DNA of 45,697 nt from Burkholderiales bacterium (GTDB taxonomy: Bacteria; Pseudomonadota; Gammaproteobacteria; Burkholderiales; Burkholderiaceae_C): contig JAIXTA010000147.1 in assembly GCA_027484405.1 (NCBI GenBank), positions 1 through 45,697 on the forward strand. The letters are read 5' to 3'. Each line of letters begins with the position of its first letter. Position 1 is the first letter of the stretch. The notes beneath the pieces were generated by a model. That model saw only the letters and a list, made by a program, of their open reading frames with translations. It was not told where the DNA came from and ran no database searches. This document shows, one piece after another, positions 1-7,317 of the stretch. The translations under genes were made by a program, and so were the position numbers.

Positions 1-313
1 AGGTCATGGCCAGGGTGAGCGGCACCGCAAAGGCAATGGTGTCCGGACTGCCCGCGCTCTTGCCGCGCAGCAATGCACGCGTTGTGTTGATTGAGCTGAG
101 CATTTCGAGCGCCTGCTCATAGAACACCTGCCCGGCCGGCGTCAGGCGAGTGGGGTAGCTGGTCCGGTCGATCAGGTCGGCACCTGCCCAGGCTTCAAGC
201 GCCTGGATGCGGCGGCTGAAGGCCGGCTGGGTGACGTTGCGAAGCTCCGCAGCCCGGGAAAAGGAGCGGGTTTCGGCCAGGGTGACGAAGTCTTCAAGCC
301 ACTTGGATTCCAT
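1..313 (-). CDS. LysR-family transcriptional regulator, N-terminal part (runs off the left edge)
   Basis: The reverse strand reads from an ATG at 313 and is still open at base 1, giving about 104 residues. They form a typical LysR winged helix-turn-helix: WLEDFVTLAETRSFSRAAEL, then NVTQPAFSRRIQALE, then LTPAGQVFYEQALEML. The effector-binding domain lies outside the window. The exact helix (TQPAFSRRIQALE) and the following W/G-rich turn resemble the HypT/YjiE-type LysR subgroup, but that assignment is weak because only the DNA-binding part is visible. It is divergent from the small lipoprotein gene at 402, with 88 bp between them, so it may control that gene. No SD stronger than AT-rich sequence is visible before the ATG. 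Confidence 0.85.
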   Translation of the reverse strand, partial: MESKWLEDFVTLAETRSFSRAAELRNVTQPAFSRRIQALEAWAGADLIDRTSYPTRLTPAGQVFYEQALEMLSSINTTRALLRGKSAGSPDTIAFAVPLTLAMT

Positions 314-401
314 GCAGAAATTGTATGGGTACCTAAAACGGGCCACGACCAGCGCGCAGCCGCGCGGCTAAAACCCTGCCTTTCCCACAAGGAACCCTCC
401 A

Positions 402-665
402 ATGAAACGCACGGCTCTATCCGCAGCACTGGTTCTGGTCGCCACCCTCAGCGCCTGCGCCTCCCAACCCGCCAACCCGCAGGCCGTCAAGGCCGACGAG
501 CAGGCCGCACTCAGTCAACGCGACTGTGTCGAGAAGACCGGCAGCAACGTGCCACGCTGCGGGCGTGCGCCGGGCTCCAGCAATGTGCAGAACGCCAGCC
601 AGGAGGCGGTGGACAAGATGAAGCCGCTGCCCACCCCCGTGGGCGCACCGGGCGGCCCGCGCTGA
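402..665 (+). CDS. small lipoprotein, function unknown
   Basis: This encodes an 87-residue protein with an SD (AAGGA) about 8 bases before the ATG. The first 19 residues are a lipoprotein signal peptide: basic MKRT, a hydrophobic Ala/Leu/Val core, and lipobox LSAC with the acylated Cys at residue 19. The mature part is short, polar and probably flexible, with two further cysteines that could form a disulfide and a Pro/Gly-rich tail. No known domain is recognised. It is expected to be anchored in the outer or inner membrane facing the periplasm. It ends 9 bp before the tail of the convergent acetylpolyamine amidohydrolase gene. Confidence 0.75.
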   Translation: MKRTALSAALVLVATLSACASQPANPQAVKADEQAALSQRDCVEKTGSNVPRCGRAPGSSNVQNASQEAVDKMKPLPTPVGAPGGPR

Positions 666-674
666 AGCCAGCCG

Positions 675-1709
675 TCAGGTGAAGGCCGCGAGTGCGTTGG
701 CGGTGTTGACGCCGATCTCCTCGATGGCGTAGCCGCCCTCGAACACGATCACAGTCGGCAAGGCGAGCGCTGCAAGGCGCTCGCTCATGCGCAGATAGTC
801 CTCACTCGTCAGCCTGAAGTGCGAGATCGGATCACCCTCGTAGGTATCCACGCCCAGGCTCAGCACCAGCACGTCAGGCCCATGGGCGCGCACCTTGACG
901 AGCGCTGCATCCAGCGCCTCGAACCAGCGTGCCGCCGGCGTACCTGCGGGCAGCGGCAGGTTCAGGTTGAAGCCTGCACCCTCGCCTCTGCCGGTCTCGT
1001 CGGCGTGGCCCAGATAGAAGGGAAACTCCGTCCTGGGATCGCCGTGGATGCTGACGTACAGCACATCGGCCCGGTCATAGAAGATGCTTTGCGTGCCGTT
1101 GCCGTGGTGATAGTCGACATCCAGCACCGCCACCCGTGAGGCGCCCTGCGCGCGCAGGTACTGGGCGGCCACCGCGGCGTGGTTGATGAAGCAATAGCCC
1201 CCAAGGAAATCTGCGCCTGCGTGGTGACCGGGCGGGCGCGTGAGCGCGAAGGCGCTGCGCGCGCCGGAACGCACGAGCTCTGCTGCCGTGAGCGCGCAGT
1301 CCGCACCGGTCTTGGCGGCCTGCCAGCTGCCGGCCGTGAGCGGTGTGCCGCTGTCCATCGAAAACAGGCCCAGCTGCGCGGCAAAGCTCGTGGGCAGCAC
1401 ATCGTCGCGCAGGCTCCGGATGGCCCAGACCGAAGGGAAGGCATCGCGCTGCGCGTTGGCCGGGTCCAGAGCCGTCCAGCGTGCCCAGGCGCTCTGCAGA
1501 AAGTCGATGTAGCGCGCGCTGTGCACGGCGAGGATGGGCCCCAGACCGAAGTCCTGGGGCGCAATCACCTCGCCCATCTGCCGGCGTTGCCACTCAGCCA
1601 GCACGTGGTCGACACGATCCGCGCGCTCGAAGGCCGGGACCTGCGCGCCGCGGAAGAACTCGCTCCGACCCTGGTGCAGGCTGTGATGATGGTTGTAGAT
1701 GGCTTTCAT
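675..1709 (-). CDS. acetylpolyamine amidohydrolase (histone-deacetylase superfamily)
   Basis: This 344-residue protein has the class II HDAC/arginase-deacetylase fold. It should hydrolyse N-acetylated polyamines (acetylputrescine, acetylspermidine and similar) to the free polyamine and acetate. Visible residues are the paired His of PPGHHAG (162/163), the zinc ligands Asp199 and His201 in LDVDYHHGNG, Asp288 in GVDTYEGDP, and the catalytic Tyr327 in EGGYAIEE. The N-terminal HSLHQGRSEFFRG and the SIHGDPRTEFPFYLG stretch match acetylpolyamine amidohydrolases better than histone or acetoin deacetylases. The ATG overlaps the stop of the upstream racemase gene by 4 bp (ATGA), so the two are co-translated. 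The polyamine operon at 3649-10496 lies nearby, which fits the proposed substrate. The substrate is inferred from sequence only. Confidence 0.85.
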   Translation of the reverse strand: MKAIYNHHHSLHQGRSEFFRGAQVPAFERADRVDHVLAEWQRRQMGEVIAPQDFGLGPILAVHSARYIDFLQSAWARWTALDPANAQRDAFPSVWAIRSLRDDVLPTSFAAQLGLFSMDSGTPLTAGSWQAAKTGADCALTAAELVRSGARSAFALTRPPGHHAGADFLGGYCFINHAAVAAQYLRAQGASRVAVLDVDYHHGNGTQSIFYDRADVLYVSIHGDPRTEFPFYLGHADETGRGEGAGFNLNLPLPAGTPAARWFEALDAALVKVRAHGPDVLVLSLGVDTYEGDPISHFRLTSEDYLRMSERLAALALPTVIVFEGGYAIEEIGVNTANALAAFT

Positions 1710-2422
1710 GGGTGTCCAGTGCGTGTGCGGGCATCAAGGCAGGCGGCGATGCAGGCGCGCGCGAGCGCGTCAGTCGCATCGATCAGCGGCAGCTCACAGT
1801 GCACGGCACCCGAGATGACCGGCAACTCGGTACACCCCATGACCACAGCCTGGGCGCCCGCGCTCTGCAGCACGGCCAGCGCACGCTGGTACTCGGCCGC
1901 AGCCTGCTCGATGCGGCCGGCCTTCACTGAGGCAATCGCCGCAGTCACATCGGCCTGTACTGCTGCCACATCGAGCCACTGCACCGCCATGCCCAATCGT
2001 GCAGCTGCAGATTGATACAGCCCCATCGCCACCGTGGCATGGGTGCCGGTCAGCGCCAGCTTGATCGGGGCCTGGCCGCTCGAAGGGCAGGCACGCAGGG
2101 CTTCGTCCGCGATATGCAGAAACCGAGCCTGGGGTACTGCAAGGGCCATGTCATCGAACCAGAAGTGTGCGGTATTGCAGGGCATGGCCAGCACCCTCGC
2201 GCCCGCCTCCACACACTGCCGCGCCGCCGTGATCAGTGCCGGCAGTGGCGACGGCCCGCGCCCCTCCCAGGCCGCAATCCGGTTCGGAATGAGCGTGTTG
2301 GCCACCATCACCACCGGAATGTGCTGCGCATCTTCCTCAGCTGGTGTGAGCTCGATGAGCTTGCGGTAGAAGTCATGTGTGGCCAACGGTCCCATGCCGC
2401 CGATGATGCCAAGCGTTTTCAT
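1706..2422 (-). CDS. aspartate/glutamate racemase family protein
   Basis: This 238-residue protein begins MKTLGIIGGMGPLATHDFY, the standard start of the Asp/Glu racemase (RacX/YgeA) family. The two catalytic cysteines are visible in MPCNTAHFW and in MGCTELPVI, each in the expected Cys-Asn-Thr or Cys-Thr-Glu context. The family interconverts L and D acidic or broader-range amino acids without cofactor. The chosen ATG at 2422 aligns with the family N-terminus; an open frame extends upstream to 2602 but holds no family sequence. The gene is coupled to the downstream amidohydrolase by an ATGA overlap. It also overlaps a 33-codon upstream ORF by ATGA, which repeats its own first codons. Amino-acid specificity cannot be read from the sequence. 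Confidence 0.85.
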   Translation of the reverse strand: MKTLGIIGGMGPLATHDFYRKLIELTPAEEDAQHIPVVMVANTLIPNRIAAWEGRGPSPLPALITAARQCVEAGARVLAMPCNTAHFWFDDMALAVPQARFLHIADEALRACPSSGQAPIKLALTGTHATVAMGLYQSAAARLGMAVQWLDVAAVQADVTAAIASVKAGRIEQAAAEYQRALAVLQSAGAQAVVMGCTELPVISGAVHCELPLIDATDALARACIAACLDARTRTGHP

Positions 2423-2520
2423 ATGCAGTGCCCCTGCGGCATGGGACCGTTCCACACTCCGCCCACCGGGCAGTGCCGCACGCACTGACCCATGCCGCCG
2501 ATGATGTCGAGCGCCTTCAT
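2419..2520 (-). CDS. 33-codon upstream ORF, partial copy of the racemase start
   Basis: The reverse strand from 2520 reads MKALDIIGGMG and then diverges into a Cys/Gly/Pro-rich sequence ending HCI and TGA. Its first eleven residues match the racemase start MKTLGIIGGMG at nine positions, and the DNA at 2492-2520 matches 2394-2422 almost base for base. Its TGA overlaps the racemase ATG (ATGA at 2422-2419). It is either a decayed 5' duplication of the racemase or a translated leader that couples ribosomes into the racemase. It is too short to carry the family fold. No function beyond coupling can be claimed. Confidence 0.4.
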   Translation of the reverse strand: MKALDIIGGMGQCVRHCPVGGVWNGPMPQGHCI

Positions 2521-2590
2521 GATGGATCACCCAGGGCATGCCGAGCGCGGGTGACATGCAGCTGTCGTCTGCACTCGCTAGTGTGGGGGG

Positions 2591-3652
2591 ATGACGATTC
2601 ATTCACTTGGCAGGGCATTGCGCGGGTTGGGTCTGGTGGTGGTGCTGCTGATCTGGCAAAACCCTGCAGCAGCCTGGAACAGGACGGGGCATTGGATCAC
2701 AGCCGTCACCGCCTACGACGCGCTCAGGCGCAACGACCCGGCCACGTTGGCCGAGGCGCTCGAGCTGCTCAAGCAGCACCCGGCGGCCGAGGACTGGATC
2801 GCGTGGACTGCGGAGTTTCCGGACATGGAACCCGGGCTGGTGCTCTTCATGCAGGCCGCCACCTTCCCGGACGACGCGCGCCGCGGCAAGTACGAGGCCT
2901 TTGATCGCCCGGACTGGCACTACATCAACTACGCCATCGAGCCCCGCAAGACCTCGACCGAGATCGCCAGCAGCCGCGCGCTGACGGGGCGCCTGCCCGA
3001 GGCCCTGGCCGAGAACCTCGCGCTCTTTCACGACCGCAGCCGCCCCGCGCCCGAGCGTGCGGTCGCGCTGTCCTGGGTGCTGCATCTGGTGGGCGACCTG
3101 CATCAGCCCCTGCACACCACCGGCCTGGTGAATGCCGACTTCCCGGCGGGTGACCGCGGCGGCAACGATGTGTTTGTACGCGACCCGCAGCGGCCCGATC
3201 TCGCGCTGCGCCTGCACGCCCTGTGGGACGATGCCCTGGGCGCCCCCACACGCGACATGGCGTTGATTGCCGCGCGCTCGCGCGAGACCGCCGCCACCCG
3301 CCCGGCGCCGCTGCGCTGGGGTACGGCGGCAGACTGGCTGGCGGAGAGCTTTGCCGCCTCCTTCGAGCTGGGCTATGGCGGCGGCACGCTGCGCTACGCG
3401 CTGCTGGCCGATGTGCTGCCTGCCGTGCCGCAAGCGCCAGCGGCCGCGGCGCCGGCCGCTGGATCGCTCCAAGCAGCCCCGCTGCCTGTCGGCCCGCAGC
3501 CCTTGCGCGGCGATGCAGCGCCGCCGCTGCCCGCAGGCTATGTGGCCGCCATGCAGCGCTTCTGCGAGACGCGCGTGGTGCATGCAGGCTGGCGCATCGC
3601 CCGAGCCCTGCACGGCCGCAGCGACGCCGGGCCGGCAACCCCAGGCCGCTAA
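2591..3652 (+). CDS. S1/P1-type nuclease, secreted
   Basis: This encodes 353 residues with a signal peptide of about 28 residues ending PAAA. The mature protein therefore starts with Trp29, as in P1 nuclease, where the N-terminal Trp itself binds zinc. Other metal ligands can be placed: His34 (RTGH), Asp94 (FPDD), His110 (WHYIN), His165 and Asp169 (HLVGDLHQPLH), His175, and His209 and Asp213 (LHALWDD). The protein should be a periplasmic or extracellular trinuclear-zinc enzyme that cuts single-stranded DNA and RNA and may dephosphorylate 3' nucleotides. It is longer than P1 because of an Ala/Pro-rich insertion at about 275-320. The ATG follows a GGGGGG run directly. The gene is divergent from the racemase leader and overlaps the FAD gene tail-to-tail by 4 bp. 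Confidence 0.88.
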   Translation: MTIHSLGRALRGLGLVVVLLIWQNPAAAWNRTGHWITAVTAYDALRRNDPATLAEALELLKQHPAAEDWIAWTAEFPDMEPGLVLFMQAATFPDDARRGKYEAFDRPDWHYINYAIEPRKTSTEIASSRALTGRLPEALAENLALFHDRSRPAPERAVALSWVLHLVGDLHQPLHTTGLVNADFPAGDRGGNDVFVRDPQRPDLALRLHALWDDALGAPTRDMALIAARSRETAATRPAPLRWGTAADWLAESFAASFELGYGGGTLRYALLADVLPAVPQAPAAAAPAAGSLQAAPLPVGPQPLRGDAAPPLPAGYVAAMQRFCETRVVHAGWRIARALHGRSDAGPATPGR

Positions 3653-5310
3653 CCCGACCCCAGCGCCCAGCGCGCTGCCCGCACGCCGAAGCGGTTGGCC
3701 TCCTCGAACACCGAGTAGCCCGCCAGATCGGAGTGCGCCAGCGCGATGCGCCCGACCGGCTTGCGCAGGTTGGCGAGATGCTCGCCGAGCAGCACGCCGG
3801 GGGTGGGGCGCGCCATGGCATGCCCGAAGCGGGCCACCACGGCGCCTTCCAGCGCCGCACCCACGGCGGGGTGGGCACGCATGATGTCGGCCACGGCTTC
3901 ATCCACCCAGCTGCGGGCGCTTGCATCCAGCAGCTGCTTGCGCGCCTCGCCGGGCGCCTGCTCGGCCAGTGCGCGGTACCAGGTCCAGACCGTGCGCGTA
4001 CGGCGCGTATGCAGGCTCTGGTGCGTGGCGTTCACATAGCCGAGCGAGCGCGAGTCCTTGAACACGTTGTCCCAGGCCAGCGGGCTGCCATCCACGCTGC
4101 CGGGCACAAAAGACAGGCCCAGGTTCACGGTCAGCCAGGGCGCATAGGTCAGCGACTTGGCGGCCTGCTGCCAGGGCGCCGGGCAGCCTTCGATGAGGTG
4201 CGGCAGGGTGCGCGCCGGCGCCGCCACGATCACGCGCACCGCCTGCCAGCGCTCGGCGGCCACCACGCGGTTGCCTTCCAGGCGCTCGCAGTCCACCTCC
4301 ACGCCGCCGCGCACCTCGGCAATGCGGCGAACCCGGCAGCCGGTCTGGATGGCATGGGCCTGGCGCGCGCTGATGAACTCGCGCATCTTCTCGGCCACCG
4401 CGCCGTTGCCGGTCGGCCAGGTGAGCGTGGGATTGTCTGCACCGACGCGGCCCTCCTCGCGCGGATCGGCGTGAAAGCCGTGGCGGGCGGCAAAGTAGGC
4501 CACCCCGGCCAGGGCGCTGGTGTCTGCGGCGCGGGTGCCGTAGTCGTCGCGGCAGCAGTAGTCGGCGTACCAGTGCAGGTCCGGGTCGTCCAGCCCCTGG
4601 GCCATCAGCCAGTCGGTCAGGTTGCTCGCGTCCAGTGCCCGCACCCGCGCCGGCAGCGCCGTGGCGTCGAGCCGGCTGGGCATGGTGAAGGCGCCCGTGG
4701 CCATGAGGCTTTCGATGAGCGCCGCAAACTGTTTGTATTGCGCCATGGTGCGCGAGCCGAGCTCGGCCAGCGGTAGCAGCCCTTCCTGCCAGCCGGCGAC
4801 GTGGTCGCCACGCGCATCCATCCAAAGCCGCTCCTGCGGCGCAAAGTTCACGGCGCGCGGGTCGTAGTCCGGCCGCTCGGCAAAGGTGTCACCACGGATC
4901 ACGCCGACATCGGCCAGCAGCAGGCGCAGCTCGGTGGCGCTGCGCGCCGGCGAGGGCAGGTAGTGCGCGCCGAGTGCGCAAGCGTCCGACAGCGCCGGAT
5001 GCTCGGTGAGGCCCCGGGCGTTGCCGCCGATCGTCGCCTCCATCTCCAGCAGCGTGATTTGAGTACGCGCCTCGCGCGCGAGCCACCAGGCGGCCGACAA
5101 CCCGGCCACGCCACCGCCCACCACCAGCACCTCGGTCTTGCGCGGCGTAATGCCGGCCGGCGCGCGCCAGGGCTCGCGCAGGGCGTGGGCACGCGCCGGG
5201 TCGTAGCCGGCAAATTCGATCGGGATCTCGGCACTCTTGCGGCCGCAGGCGGCCAGCGCCGCGGCCAATGCGCCAGCGCTGCCGGCGGCCAGGAACTCAC
5301 GCCGCTTCAT
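3649..5310 (-). CDS. Tat-exported FAD-dependent amine-oxidase-like lipoprotein
   Basis: From the ATG at 5310 the protein has 553 residues; a further in-frame ATG 13 codons upstream lies in the repeat region and is less likely. It opens MKRREFLAAG, a twin-arginine motif, followed by an Ala-rich core and lipobox LAAC with Cys22, so it should be a folded, FAD-loaded lipoprotein exported by Tat. The dinucleotide-binding glycine motif is GGGVAG at 65-70. The C-terminal GRIALAHSDLAGYSVFEEA is the second FAD contact of the flavin amine-oxidase/phytoene-desaturase superfamily. It is the last gene of the operon containing speD and speE, so a polyamine or amine substrate is an attractive inference, but the substrate is not shown by sequence. 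A large hairpin separates it from speE. Confidence 0.75.
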   Translation of the reverse strand: MKRREFLAAGSAGALAAALAACGRKSAEIPIEFAGYDPARAHALREPWRAPAGITPRKTEVLVVGGGVAGLSAAWWLAREARTQITLLEMEATIGGNARGLTEHPALSDACALGAHYLPSPARSATELRLLLADVGVIRGDTFAERPDYDPRAVNFAPQERLWMDARGDHVAGWQEGLLPLAELGSRTMAQYKQFAALIESLMATGAFTMPSRLDATALPARVRALDASNLTDWLMAQGLDDPDLHWYADYCCRDDYGTRAADTSALAGVAYFAARHGFHADPREEGRVGADNPTLTWPTGNGAVAEKMREFISARQAHAIQTGCRVRRIAEVRGGVEVDCERLEGNRVVAAERWQAVRVIVAAPARTLPHLIEGCPAPWQQAAKSLTYAPWLTVNLGLSFVPGSVDGSPLAWDNVFKDSRSLGYVNATHQSLHTRRTRTVWTWYRALAEQAPGEARKQLLDASARSWVDEAVADIMRAHPAVGAALEGAVVARFGHAMARPTPGVLLGEHLANLRKPVGRIALAHSDLAGYSVFEEANRFGVRAARWALGSG

Positions 5311-5336
5311 GGCACCCCAGCGCAGGACAAAAACGC

Positions 5337-5404
5337 CTTCTCGCAGCATCCATGCGGGTTTTCAGGCAAAAGTGGCTGGAAAAGCGCATGGATACTGCGA
5401 GAAG
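5337..5404. repeat. long inverted repeat (29-bp arms) between speE-like and FAD genes
   Basis: Left arm 5337-5365 and right arm 5376-5404 are near-perfect inverted copies with only a few mismatches, around a 10-base loop. The inner part (CATGCG...CGCATGGAT) and the outer CTGCGAGAAGCACTT are shared with the hairpins at 8899-8938 and 22295-22330, all in the same orientation relative to minus-strand transcription. It could stabilise the upstream mRNA, attenuate the FAD gene, or be a mobile REP-like element. It is not followed by a T-run, so it is not a standard intrinsic terminator. Confidence 0.8.
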
Positions 5405-5422
5405 CACTTGGGCACCCCGGCT

Positions 5423-6976
5423 TCAGCGCGCTGCGCGCCGCCACTCGGCCTCGAAGGTGCGCACCAGCGCCTGGGTGTCGAGCCGGTTCACCTCGGCCTC
5501 CACGCGGGCCATGTCGGCCGGGAAGTTGAAGAGGTCCGGCACGCGCTCGGCCGTGATGAACTTCAGGCCCTCGGGCACCGTGGCCGGCGGGGCGTAGCGG
5601 CGGTGCCCGGCGATCACGAAGCCCCACTCGCCAAAGCTGGGCACCGGCGCGTGATAGGGCGCGGTGCTCAGGCCGGCGGCTTCGAGCGTGGTGACGATCG
5701 TCCAGAAGGCCTTGCGCGCATACAGCGGGCTGGTGGACTGCACGACCGCATAGCCGCTTTGCGACAGGTGCCGCGCCACCGCCTCATAGAAGGTGATGGT
5801 GTAGAGCTTGCCCAGCGAGAAGTTCGACGGATCCGGCAGGTCCACGATGATCGCGTCGAACATCTCTCGGCTGGCGTCCAGCCAGATGAAGGCGTCTTCG
5901 TTGATGATGCGCAGCTTGGGGCTCTTGAGCGCGCCGTCATTGAGCGTGGACAGGAAGGGATGGTCGCGGAACAGCTCGGTCATGCGAGGGTCGAGGTCCA
6001 CCAGCGTGATGCTCTCCACCTGCGGGTAGCGCAGGATCTCGCGCGCCGCCAGGCCGTCGCCCCCGCCCAGCACCAGCACGCGCTTGGCGCCGGGCAGCGC
6101 CGCCATCACCGGGTGCACCAGGGCTTCGTGGTAGCGGTACTCGTCACGCGAGCTGAACTGCAGGTTGCCGTTCAGGTACAGGCGCACGTCATCTCGGTGG
6201 CGCGTGAGCATGATGCGCTGGTACGGCGTGCTCTCCACATGGATGATGTCGTTGCCGTACATCAGCTGCTCGGTGCGGGTGGACAGCCAGTTCGAACCCA
6301 CCAGACCCGCCGCGCAGAACACCACCGCCGCACACGCACCCAGCCACCACACGGCCACGTTGCGCAGCTCCTTGCGGAACAGCCACACGCAACCCACACC
6401 CACCAGCGCGTTGATCAGCCCGAAGAAGAAGGCCCCGCGGATCAGCCCCATCTGCGGCACCACCACCAGCGGAAACGCCACACTCACGGCGAGTGCGCCG
6501 AGGTAGTCGAAGGTGAGCACATGACTCACCAGATCCTTGAGCGACAGGCGCTCGGACAGAATCCGCATGACCAGCGGAATCTCCAGGCCGGTCAGGATGC
6601 CCAGCAGCGCCACCGTGAGATACAGCGCCACCCGGAAGCTCTCCGGCGCAAACGCAAACAACAGCGACAGCCCCGCCGTGGCCGCGCCGCCGAAAACGGC
6701 AATCAGGATCTCGATGCGGATGAAGTGCTCGATCTCCCGATCCAGAAACCGGCTCATCGCACTGCCGATGCCCATGGCAAACAGATAGGTGCCGATGACC
6801 GTGGAGAACTGCAGGATCGAGTCGCCGAGCACATAGCTGGCGAGCGCAGCGGCCAGCAGCTCATAGGCCAGGCCGCAGATGGCGACGATGAAGACCGAGG
6901 CGAGCAGCGCGAGGGCGATACCGCGCTGGCGGGTAGCGTGTTCGACGCCGGATGAATCAGCAGACAACGGGCTCAA
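5423..6976 (-). CDS. speE: membrane-embedded polyamine aminopropyltransferase (spermidine synthase family)
   Basis: This encodes 517 residues. The N-terminal 230 carry about seven hydrophobic segments (roughly 20-40, 58-76, 86-110, 115-138, 155-175, 178-200, 208-228). The C-terminal half is a spermidine-synthase domain with GGGDG at 304-308, VDLDP at 326-330, NEDAF at 359-363 and the catalytic-loop motif VDLPDP at 378-383 followed by LGKLYTITFY. It should transfer aminopropyl from decarboxylated AdoMet to putrescine or another amine on the inner membrane. The start is TTG at 6976, overlapping the upstream stop as TTGA; no ATG exists before the first membrane segment. speD, which makes the aminopropyl donor, lies upstream in the same gene train, which supports true aminopropyltransferase activity. 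Length and fusion match known 7-TM spermidine synthases of proteobacteria. Confidence 0.85.
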   Translation of the reverse strand: MSPLSADSSGVEHATRQRGIALALLASVFIVAICGLAYELLAAALASYVLGDSILQFSTVIGTYLFAMGIGSAMSRFLDREIEHFIRIEILIAVFGGAATAGLSLLFAFAPESFRVALYLTVALLGILTGLEIPLVMRILSERLSLKDLVSHVLTFDYLGALAVSVAFPLVVVPQMGLIRGAFFFGLINALVGVGCVWLFRKELRNVAVWWLGACAAVVFCAAGLVGSNWLSTRTEQLMYGNDIIHVESTPYQRIMLTRHRDDVRLYLNGNLQFSSRDEYRYHEALVHPVMAALPGAKRVLVLGGGDGLAAREILRYPQVESITLVDLDPRMTELFRDHPFLSTLNDGALKSPKLRIINEDAFIWLDASREMFDAIIVDLPDPSNFSLGKLYTITFYEAVARHLSQSGYAVVQSTSPLYARKAFWTIVTTLEAAGLSTAPYHAPVPSFGEWGFVIAGHRRYAPPATVPEGLKFITAERVPDLFNFPADMARVEAEVNRLDTQALVRTFEAEWRRAAR

Positions 6977-7317
6977 GCGCGTAAAGCCTCATTCGAACGC
7001 GCCTTGGCAGCTCGCGCCAGCGTCGAAAACCGAAAGCTCAAGAGCAGACCAGCAATGCCAGGCACCGCCGTCGCAAGTGCGACGCATGCACGTGTGTTGG
7101 CCGGTACTAGCGCGCTTGCCACCCGGTAGACAACCCAAACCTGAGCCAGCCAAGCCACCACAACGATCAGCAGGTTCATGGCCAGCCAACCGGATGCTCC
7201 GGGCGCTGCAACACCACTCACGTTGTCGTGGGCGTAAATCTGCGTTGCGCCAATGACCATCGGAGCGACCATTACACGAATGGCAGAAATCATCTGGTTG
7301 ATTTCTGCTTGCGTCAC
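6973..7317 (-). CDS. small integral membrane protein, function unknown
   Basis: This encodes 114 residues from GTG at 7317. It overlaps the stop of the DUF4178 gene (GTGA) and hands over to the aminopropyltransferase through a TTGA overlap, so it is translationally coupled on both sides and very probably real. Three hydrophobic stretches are visible: about 15-30 (MVAPMVIGATQIYA), 43-68 (WLAMNLLIVVVAWLAQVW) and 78-98. The C-terminus is basic (ARAAKARSNEALRA) and likely cytoplasmic. Related operons often carry a DUF350 (YjfL-like) membrane protein at this position, but this sequence does not look like DUF350. I do not recognise the family. It may be a membrane partner of the SPFH or DUF4178 protein. 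Confidence 0.65.
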   Translation of the reverse strand: MTQAEINQMISAIRVMVAPMVIGATQIYAHDNVSGVAAPGASGWLAMNLLIVVVAWLAQVWVVYRVASALVPANTRACVALATAVPGIAGLLLSFRFSTLARAAKARSNEALRA

